This document shows, one piece after another, positions 44,509 to 50,294 of a stretch of 50,294 bases of DNA. Position 1 is the stretch's first letter. Each line of letters begins with the position of its first letter. The stretch is from contig JAMOVG010000129.1 of NCBI GenBank assembly GCA_027061725.1, positions 1 to 50,294 on the forward strand. The letters run 5' to 3'. The position numbers were made by a program, and so were the translations under genes. Below the pieces are notes generated by a model. It was not told the DNA's origin and searched no databases. It saw only the letters and a list, made by a program, of their open reading frames with translations. This DNA is from Desulfobacteraceae bacterium (GTDB taxonomy: Bacteria > Desulfobacterota > Desulfobacteria > Desulfobacterales > JALSRD01).

Positions 44509-45471
44509 ATGCAACTGCCGGAGAAAGTGACGCTGCGCGAAGTGGCCATGCGCGACGGGCTGCAGTCGCTAAAGCACTTCGTGCCCACGGAACAGAAACG
44601 GGAAATCATCGCAGCCGTGGTAGAGGCCGGCATTCGCCGGGTGGAGGCCACCTCCTTCGTGAGCCCCAAGGCCGTGCCTCAGCTCAAAGACGCCGCGGAG
44701 TTGATGGGCGGCGTCCCCCGGGGGCGGGCCACCTATGCTGCGCTGGTTCCCAATGCCCGCGGCGCCCGGGACGCCGTGGCCGCCGGTGCCGACGAGATCG
44801 TGGTGGTCATCTCGGCCAGCGAGGCCCACAACCGCGAGAACGTCCGGCGCAGCATCGATGCGTCCCTGGCGGAGCTGGATGCGGTTTTCGAAATCGCCCT
44901 GTCCGCCGGCGTGGACGTCATCGGGTCGGTGGCCGTGTCTTTCGGCTGTCCCTTCCAGGGGGATGTGCCCGAGGCGGACGTGCTTCGCATCGTGGCGCAG
45001 TACGTGCGCCGCGGTGCACGGTCCGTCATTCTGGCCGACACCACCGGCATGGCCGGCCCCACACGGGTGGCGCGGCGTGTGACGGCTTTCCGGGAGCGTT
45101 TCCCGGACACGCACCTGGTGCTGCACTTCCACAACAACCGCGGCACAGCCATGGCCAATCTGCTGGCCGCGCTGCAGGCCGGGGCCGACTGTTTTGACAC
45201 CGCGTTGGGGGGTATCGGCGGATGCCCCTACGTGCCCCAAGCGGCCGGCAACCTGGCCACCGCCGACGTGGTTTTCATGCTGGAGGAGATGGGCGTGGAA
45301 ACGGGCGTCGACCTGCAGAAGCTCATCCCGGCGGCGCGTCGCCTGGAGGAGATCCTGGGATTTACCCTGCCGGGCCAGGTCATGAAAAGCGGCCCGCGCG
45401 ACCCGCGCCTGGCGGCCCACATCTGCGGCATCGGCAAAGCGCTTGCGCAACGGCAACAAGCGGATAGCTGA
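44509..45471 (+). CDS. HMG-CoA lyase-like enzyme
   Basis: A 320-residue TIM-barrel lyase of the HMGL-like family. R15-D16 (AMRDGLQ) is the catalytic/metal pair, H206 and H208 (LHFHNNRG) bind the divalent metal, and C239 (GGIGGCPYVPQAAGN) is the signature-loop cysteine. Human and bacterial HMG-CoA lyases use these to make acetyl-CoA and acetoacetate; related acyl-CoA lyases share them. GAGGAG precedes the ATG. The last codons lie in a family-A-like repeat (CGGATAGCTGA), so the C-terminal tail is repeat-derived. Next downstream is a CoA-transferase. Confidence 0.9.
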   Translation: MQLPEKVTLREVAMRDGLQSLKHFVPTEQKREIIAAVVEAGIRRVEATSFVSPKAVPQLKDAAELMGGVPRGRATYAALVPNARGARDAVAAGADEIVVVISASEAHNRENVRRSIDASLAELDAVFEIALSAGVDVIGSVAVSFGCPFQGDVPEADVLRIVAQYVRRGARSVILADTTGMAGPTRVARRVTAFRERFPDTHLVLHFHNNRGTAMANLLAALQAGADCFDTALGGIGGCPYVPQAAGNLATADVVFMLEEMGVETGVDLQKLIPAARRLEEILGFTLPGQVMKSGPRDPRLAAHICGIGKALAQRQQADS

Positions 45472-45489
45472 ACCGGATACCTGATCGCT
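45460..45489. repeat. Dispersed repeat (family A), partial, overlapping a gene end
   Basis: AGCGGATAGCTG and CCGGATACCTGATCG match the right arm of the copy at 9183-9274. It provides the last codons and stop of the lyase gene. Confidence 0.5.
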
Positions 45490-45508
45490 TTTTAAAAACG
45501 AGGTGACA

Positions 45509-46681
45509 ATGCCCCTTTCCGGAATCAAAGTGCTGGACATGACACGCGTGCTGGCAGGACCCTTCTGCACCATGCTGCTGGCCGACTTCGGGGCTGATGT
45601 CATCAAGGTGGAGACGCCCCAGGGTGACCCGGCGCGGGTTGCCGGTATCACGGGCGAGGGGGAAAACCCCTTTTTCGTCAACATCAACCGCAACAAGCGC
45701 AGCATCGCACTGGACCTGCGGACGGAAGGCGCCAAGGACATCATCCGGCGTCTGGCCGCGCGGGCGGACGTACTGGTGGAAAACTACCGGCCGGGCGTCA
45801 TGGAGCGCATGGGGCTGGGCCGCGAAGCCCTGCAGGAGATCAACCCCGGACTGATTTACGCGGCCGTGTCGGGTTTCGGAAAGACCGGCCCTTACAGCCA
45901 CCGGCCGGCCTTCGACTTCATCGCCCAGGCCGTTTCCGGCTTTATGAGCCTCAACGGCAGTGAGGACATGGATCCCCAGCGGGTGGGCATCCCCATCTCC
46001 GACACCATCGCCGGCCTCTATGCCGCTTTCGGTATCCTGGCGGCGTTGCACCGCCGCGGACGGGGCGGGCGCGGCGAGGAGGTTCAGGTGGCCATGGTGG
46101 ACAGCCTGATCAGCATGTTCACCTTTGCCTCGGGCGCGTTTTTCGCCACCGGTCAGCTGCCGCCGCGAACCGGCAACGATCACATGGTGGTGGCCCCCTA
46201 CGGTGTTTTCCACGCCTCAGACGGGCCGCTGGCCATCGCGCCCAGTACCGAGAAAAACTGGCTGAACCTGTGCCGCGCGCTGGACATGGAAGAGGTGCGT
46301 CGAGACCCGCGTTTTGCCACCAACCGCGACCGCATGCGCCACCGCCGCGATATCAATCGTATCGTGGCCGAGCGCATCGCCGTTCGTACACGCGCCGAGT
46401 GGATCGAACTGCTCAACCGCGAGGGGGTTCCCTGCGGTCCCATCCAGAACCTGCAGGAGGTCTTTTCCGATCCCCAGGTGCACCACCAGCAGATGGTGCT
46501 GGTTTCCGAGCAGCCTTCGGGACCGGTTAGAATGCCGGGATTCGCCGTCAAGATGGACAAGGCTCCGGCACGCCTGCGCCGGCCGTCGCCGCAGATCGGC
46601 GAACACACCGATGAAGTGTTGGCCGAGGCCGGCCTGGACTGCGCGCAGATCGAACGCCTGCGGGATGAGGGGGTCATATGA
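45509..46681 (+). CDS. Class III (CaiB/BaiF family) CoA-transferase
   Basis: A 390-residue CoA-transferase. Family marks: VLDMTRVLAGPFCTMLLADF at the start, the nucleophile region AFDFIAQAVSG with D136, and late GVPCGPIQNLQEVFSDPQV. These enzymes move CoA between acids through an aspartyl-CoA anhydride. It sits 37 bp after the lyase and between two TRAP systems, consistent with activation of an imported acid. The ATG at 45509 has GAGGT; a GTG two codons upstream is an alternative. Substrate unknown. Confidence 0.93.
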   Translation: MPLSGIKVLDMTRVLAGPFCTMLLADFGADVIKVETPQGDPARVAGITGEGENPFFVNINRNKRSIALDLRTEGAKDIIRRLAARADVLVENYRPGVMERMGLGREALQEINPGLIYAAVSGFGKTGPYSHRPAFDFIAQAVSGFMSLNGSEDMDPQRVGIPISDTIAGLYAAFGILAALHRRGRGGRGEEVQVAMVDSLISMFTFASGAFFATGQLPPRTGNDHMVVAPYGVFHASDGPLAIAPSTEKNWLNLCRALDMEEVRRDPRFATNRDRMRHRRDINRIVAERIAVRTRAEWIELLNREGVPCGPIQNLQEVFSDPQVHHQQMVLVSEQPSGPVRMPGFAVKMDKAPARLRRPSPQIGEHTDEVLAEAGLDCAQIERLRDEGVI

Positions 46682-46828
46682 CGGGGACTGTTTGCGTCGC
46701 GACCCCACCCGGGGGGATGTTGATTTTCGAATTTTCCTGTTTTTGTGACGACCCTGCCGAGGTAGGGTATTGCTAACCATCACGAACCGGTGCCACCGCG
46801 CCACCAACCGTAGAAGGAGGAGTGTCCC

Positions 46829-47815
46829 ATGAGAAAGAGAATGTCGTTGGTTTTTATTGCCGTACTGGCCTTGTTGATGGTCTCCGGGCCGCTGTCGGCG
46901 GCGGACATCAGCATCGATGTCAATTGCACCATGAAACCCGGCGGCTCCGAAGAGGCCGCCATCAAGAAGTTCAAGGAAATCGTCGAGAAGAAGTCCAACG
47001 GCCGCATGCAGGTCAAGATTTTCATGAGCGGCCAGCTGGGCAAGGAAAAAGCCGTGCTGGAGCTGATGAAGATCGGCCAGACCCAGATGGCGCTGACCGG
47101 CGGCATCTTCCGCACCATGTTCGCCAAGCAGTACGACCCCATCACGATTCCTTTTTACATGCCCTCCTGGGAAAGCATTGTGGCCTACCTGCAGGGGCCC
47201 ATGGGTGATAAGATCCGCGAACTCGCGGCCCAGAAGGGCGGTGTCATCGACTTCGGCCCCCAGAAGCGCGCCCCGCGCCAGATGACCGCCAATCGCAAGA
47301 TCGTGGAGCCGGCCGACATCAAAGGCCTCAAGATGCGCCTGCCGGCTATTCCCATCTGGGTGGACGTCTGGAAGCAGCTGGGCGCCCTGCCCACCGTGAT
47401 TCCCGCGCCCCAGATTTACCTGGCCATGAAGACCGGGCAGGTGGAGGCCCACGAGAACTCCCTGGTTTCGCCGTACTCGCGCAAGCTCTGGGAAGTGCAG
47501 AAGTACATCATCCTGACCAACCACGTCTACTTCCCATGGCATTGGGTGGCCAGCAAGGTGTGGTTCGACAAACTGGATCCCAAGGATCAGAAGATCATCC
47601 GCGACGCCGTCACCGAGGCGCGCAACTACGGCTCTAAGGTAGAGGACGAAAAGGATGCGTTCTATGCCGCCGAGCTCAAGAAGCACGGCATGATCTTCGT
47701 AGAGCCCGACCGGCCCGCCATCCGCGAGGCCGCCATGCCGGCCATCAAGCGCGCCGTCAGTAAGCTGGCGCCGGGGGTTGCCGAGGAAGTGGAAAAGGCC
47801 GCCCAGGTGAAATAG
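46829..47815 (+). CDS. DctP-type TRAP solute receptor
   Basis: A 328-residue receptor with a Sec signal (LVFIAVLALLMVSGPLSAA). DctP features: GSEEAAIKKFKEIVEKKSNG, SGQLGKEKAVLELMKIGQ, and the ligand-carboxylate segment PADIKGLKMRLPAIPIW with its conserved Arg. It binds an organic acid in the periplasm for the DctQM permease. GAAGGAGGAG precedes the ATG. A 290-bp GC-rich spacer with two hairpins separates it from dctQ. Confidence 0.94.
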   Translation: MRKRMSLVFIAVLALLMVSGPLSAADISIDVNCTMKPGGSEEAAIKKFKEIVEKKSNGRMQVKIFMSGQLGKEKAVLELMKIGQTQMALTGGIFRTMFAKQYDPITIPFYMPSWESIVAYLQGPMGDKIRELAAQKGGVIDFGPQKRAPRQMTANRKIVEPADIKGLKMRLPAIPIWVDVWKQLGALPTVIPAPQIYLAMKTGQVEAHENSLVSPYSRKLWEVQKYIILTNHVYFPWHWVASKVWFDKLDPKDQKIIRDAVTEARNYGSKVEDEKDAFYAAELKKHGMIFVEPDRPAIREAAMPAIKRAVSKLAPGVAEEVEKAAQVK

Positions 47816-47845
47816 GCGCCCTTGCCACACGGAACCGCAGCGGGT

Positions 47846-47948
47846 GGATGCCGTCGCCCCGGACCGGAGCAGGCGGCATCCTCACCGGCGGTTTCAACGG
47901 GCGACGGCGTGCGGCGCCGAAAGCAACTGCCCGTCTGGAGCGGACGGG
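47846..47948 (+). promoter_or_regulatory. Two stem-loops between dctP and dctQ
   Basis: First stem GGATGCCG (47846-47853) with CGGCATCC (47874-47881); second stem CCCGTC (47930-47935) with GACGGG (47943-47948) and a 7-base loop. Neither has a T run. They may stabilise dctP mRNA or attenuate read-through into dctQM. The rest of the 47816-48105 gap shows no convincing ORF. Confidence 0.45.
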
Positions 47949-48105
47949 TATCCCCCGCTTTGGGTTTCGTACGCCGGCCTCGTCGCCTTGCTGGGCGGGT
48001 CCGCCTGCGGCAAAATGGTATGCCGTGCAGCCGCGGACCGTTGTGCGTGGCGACGGGCGATGATCTGCAACCACAAAGAAGTATTCGCTCCCCCCGGGTG
48101 ACGCC

Positions 48106-48591
48106 ATGAAAGCCCTGCTGCGCTTTTTTGATATCGGGGCGCTGGTGTGTTTCAGCGCCATGATGATCTGTATTCTCATTGAAGTGGTCAGCCGCAACCT
48201 GCTGAACCTGCCGACCACCTGGGCCGAAGAAGCCTCGCGCCTGATGTGCGTCTGGAGCGTGTTCCTGGGATCGGCCTCGGCCTGGCGCCGGGGGGCGCAC
48301 ATTGTCATCAACGTGGTGCTCGACCGACTGGGCCGCCGCAGTGCCGCTGTGCTGCGGCTGGTGGTCGATATCCTCAGCCTGGTTTTCCTGGTGAGCGTGT
48401 GGATCGGCACGCTCTACATCATGAAGATCAGCTACCCGTCCAAGACCACGGCCCTGGAGATCAGCATCAGCTACTTCTACCTGGGGCTGTTTCTAGGGGT
48501 TACCGGCATGGTCGTTTTCCAGGCGGCCAATTTTGTGCACACGGCACGCGCCCTTTCGGGGCGTCGGCCGGCAGGCGTACAGGAGCCCTGA
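48106..48591 (+). CDS. DctQ-type TRAP small permease subunit
   Basis: A 161-residue membrane protein with four transmembrane helices (about 8-30, 48-66, 86-108, 126-148) and the family stretch TTWAEEASRLMCVWSVFLGS. It pairs with DctM and contacts the receptor. It ends 3 bp before dctM. The ATG at 48106 has only a weak GGGTGA upstream, which may keep its level low relative to dctP. Confidence 0.93.
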   Translation: MKALLRFFDIGALVCFSAMMICILIEVVSRNLLNLPTTWAEEASRLMCVWSVFLGSASAWRRGAHIVINVVLDRLGRRSAAVLRLVVDILSLVFLVSVWIGTLYIMKISYPSKTTALEISISYFYLGLFLGVTGMVVFQAANFVHTARALSGRRPAGVQEP

Positions 48592-48594
48592 CCC

Positions 48595-49887
48595 ATGGAG
48601 ATGCTGATTCTTTTCATCGGCCTGCTGGTCTTCTTTTTCATCATCGGGGTGCCGGTTAGCGTGTCCATCGGGCTGACCTGCATGGCCGTGCTGTGGATGG
48701 AAAACGGTTTTGCCAGTATTCCGCTGACCCTCTTCCCGCTCAAGATGATGCACGGGGTCAACAGTTTTCCCATCCTGGCCATTCCCTTCTTCATCTTGGC
48801 GGCCAACGTGATGAACAAGGGCAGCGTGACGCCGCGCATCTTCGATTTCGCCAATGCCCTGGTGGGGCATCTGCGGGGCGGGCTGGGGCATGTCAACGTG
48901 CTGGCCAGCATGATTTTCGCCGGCATGTCGGGCACGGCCGTGGCCGACGCCGCCGGCCTGGGGACCCTGGAGATCCGTGCCATGAAGGAGCAGGGGTACC
49001 CGCTGGACTACAGTACCGGCATTACCGGGGCCTCCTCGGTCATCGGCCCCATCATCCCGCCCAGCGTGGCCATGGTGATCTACGGCTGGCTGGGGGATGT
49101 CAGTGTGGGGGCCCTGTTCATCGCCGGGGTGATTCCCGGCATTCTGCTGGGCGGTAGTCTGATGCTCATGACGTGGCTGCTTTCCTTCCGGCTCAACATG
49201 CCCATTCAGCCGCGTCCGCCCGTTCGGGAGGTTTTCCGCCTTTCCCGGCGGGCGCTGCTGTCGCTGATGACGCCGGTGATCATCGTGGGCGGCATCTGGT
49301 CGGGAATTTTCACGCCCACCGAGTCCGGCGTGGTAGCCAGCGCCTACGCCATGGTGCTGGGTATGGTGGTCTACCGCGACATCAGCTGGAAGGACCTGTT
49401 GGAGGTCTTCTACACCACCATCGAGTTTACCGCCATTGTGCTGTTCATCATTTCCATCGCCGTTCTCTACGGCTGGCTGCTGGTGCGCATCCAGATCCCG
49501 CTGACCCTGGCGGAGATGATCATGAAGGTCTCCACCAACGCCACCGTGCTGCTGTTCATCATCACCTTCTTCTTCCTGATCGTCGGCTGTTTCATGTCGG
49601 TCATCGAGTCGGTGCTGATTTTTACCCCCGTCATGGTGCCCATGATCAAGATGCTGGGCATCGACCCGCTTTTTTTCGGCGTGCTGATGGTCATCTCCCT
49701 CTCGGTGGGGGTCATCACACCGCCCTTCGGCAACGTGCTCTACGTGCTGGTGGGCATTACCAAGATGCCCTTCGAGAAGGTGGTGCGGGCCATGGTGCCT
49801 TTCCTGGTGCCCATTATTCTGGTGATCGCCCTGCTGGTGCTGTTTCCGCAGTTGGTGTTGGTGCTGCCTCACTGGATGTCCCGGTAG
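48595..49887 (+). CDS. DctM-type TRAP large permease subunit
   Basis: A 430-residue integral membrane protein with about 12 helices. Family marks include FAGMSGTAVADAAGLGTLEI, SSVIGPIIPPSVAMVIYG and the late GVITPPFGNVLYV. It moves the acid with Na+ across the membrane. AGGAG precedes the ATG, 3 bp after dctQ. It is the last gene before the 140-bp repeat array. Confidence 0.95.
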   Translation: MEMLILFIGLLVFFFIIGVPVSVSIGLTCMAVLWMENGFASIPLTLFPLKMMHGVNSFPILAIPFFILAANVMNKGSVTPRIFDFANALVGHLRGGLGHVNVLASMIFAGMSGTAVADAAGLGTLEIRAMKEQGYPLDYSTGITGASSVIGPIIPPSVAMVIYGWLGDVSVGALFIAGVIPGILLGGSLMLMTWLLSFRLNMPIQPRPPVREVFRLSRRALLSLMTPVIIVGGIWSGIFTPTESGVVASAYAMVLGMVVYRDISWKDLLEVFYTTIEFTAIVLFIISIAVLYGWLLVRIQIPLTLAEMIMKVSTNATVLLFIITFFFLIVGCFMSVIESVLIFTPVMVPMIKMLGIDPLFFGVLMVISLSVGVITPPFGNVLYVLVGITKMPFEKVVRAMVPFLVPIILVIALLVLFPQLVLVLPHWMSR

Positions 49888-49901
49888 TGTCCGCGCACAG
49901 G
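49887..49901. repeat. Left half of a 15-bp inverted repeat around the first array unit
   Basis: GTGTCCGCGCACAGG here is the exact reverse complement of CCTGTGCGCGGACAC at 50014-50028. It begins at the dctM stop and flanks the first repeat unit on the outer side. Confidence 0.6.
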
Positions 49902-49912
49902 CGGCATCTTCC

Positions 49913-50294
49913 GGCCCGGCGCGGCGTTCTCGCTCATTTGAGATCCTCGACGTAGCCCGCTACGCCTGCGGTCTCAACATCGCTCGTGCCTTGCTCCGGG
50001 CCGGAATCTACCACCTGTGCGCGGACACATGCTGGCGTGGACGTCATCATCGGGCCCGGCGCGGCGTTCTCGCTCATTTGAGATCCTCGAGGTAGCCCGC
50101 TACGCCTGCGGTCTCAAAATCGCTCGTGCCTTGCTCCGGGCCGGAATCTACCACCTGTGCGCGGACACATGCTGGCATGGACGTCATCATCGGGCCCGGC
50201 GCGGCGTTCTCGCTCATTTGAGATCCTCGAGGTAGCCCGCTACGCCTGCGGTCTCAAAATCGCTCGTGCCTTGCTCCGGGCCGGAATCTACCAC
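49913..50294. repeat. 140-bp tandem repeat array (2.7 copies seen, continues past the window)
   Basis: Units align at 49921, 50061 and 50201 (period exactly 140). Copy 1 differs from copy 2 at three places; the visible parts of copies 2 and 3 are identical. Each unit has an outer dyad GGCCCGG / CCGGGCC about 84 bp apart, and inner dyads GTAGC-CC-GCTAC and GAGATCC / GGTCTC, so it can fold as a multi-stem RNA or DNA cruciform. Short open frames through it look non-coding. Confidence 0.85.

Noticed and set aside
47848..48063. Small ORFs between dctP and dctQ
   Set aside because: No ribosome binding sites, Pro/Arg/Ala-rich text, and three overlapping frames are equally open.
50017..50235. 72-residue frame in the 140-bp repeats
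   Set aside because: Merely reads through the tandem units, with repeated text and no start signals.
49913..50294. CRISPR array or integron attC array
   Set aside because: The 140-bp units are contiguous without unique spacers and there are no cassettes, cas genes or integrase.

Overview
The window is about 50 kb of GC-rich DNA carrying a densely packed bacterial chromosome segment. Gene content (paired histidine kinases with universal stress proteins, several TRAP uptake systems, an orphan F0 operon, HMGL-like and CaiB-like acyl-CoA enzymes, ferritin and rubrerythrin-like proteins) and the style of short dispersed intergenic repeats suggest a sulfate-reducing deltaproteobacterium of the Desulfobacterales, perhaps close to Desulfosarcina. 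This is inferred from gene types; no rRNA, tRNA or sulfate-reduction gene is present to confirm it.

Layout. 1-7.9 kb: a truncated ORF, an HD-domain protein, a dynamin-like GTPase, a secreted protein of unknown role, a small Cys-rich protein with a PilZ protein on the minus strand, an NlpC/P60 lipoprotein, two CBS-only proteins, a DnaJ-like protein and an ABM-fold protein. 8-12.1 kb (minus strand): metK, ahcY and a DNA methyltransferase, so synthesis, use and recycling of S-adenosylmethionine sit side by side. 12.4-21.6 kb (plus): a CitMHS-type Na+/H+ antiporter, two tandem universal stress proteins, a 1002-residue kinase with a Rossmann-like front end, a REC-PAS-kinase, a lone receiver and a cytidylate-kinase-like protein; this reads as one stress and energy sensing block. 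21.8-25.7 kb: an F0-only ATP synthase operon (AtpZ-like, AtpI-like, a, a four-hairpin c, a normal c, b', b), closed by a bidirectional terminator.

25.8-28.6 kb (minus): sixA-like phosphatase, ferritin, a secreted Lys-rich protein, fabH. 29-38.5 kb (plus): a small membrane protein, a five-S1-domain protein, thioredoxin reductase, a lytic transglycosylase, an Slp-like lipoprotein, ubiG-like methyltransferase, a rubrerythrin-like protein, glutamate dehydrogenase, HtpX and a small ORF, followed by a zinc-ribbon rhomboid on the minus strand. 39.6-49.9 kb (plus): a catabolic and transport island with an isopropylmalate/tartrate dehydrogenase-like enzyme, a PheC-like periplasmic protein, a TAXI TRAP system, an HMG-CoA-lyase-like enzyme, a class III CoA-transferase and a full DctPQM TRAP system. 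The window ends inside a 140-bp tandem repeat array with strong internal dyad symmetry.

The most striking feature is the rotor of the ATP synthase. One gene encodes four fused c hairpins, only the first of which keeps the ion-binding glutamates (E32 and E65). The next gene encodes an ordinary one-hairpin c with a two-carboxylate, Na+-type site (E32, E65, S66, T67, Y70). This predicts a hybrid rotor with a variable number of ion sites, analogous to but more extreme than the Acetobacterium woodii ring. Two families of short dispersed repeats also run through the gaps, one of them inside this operon.
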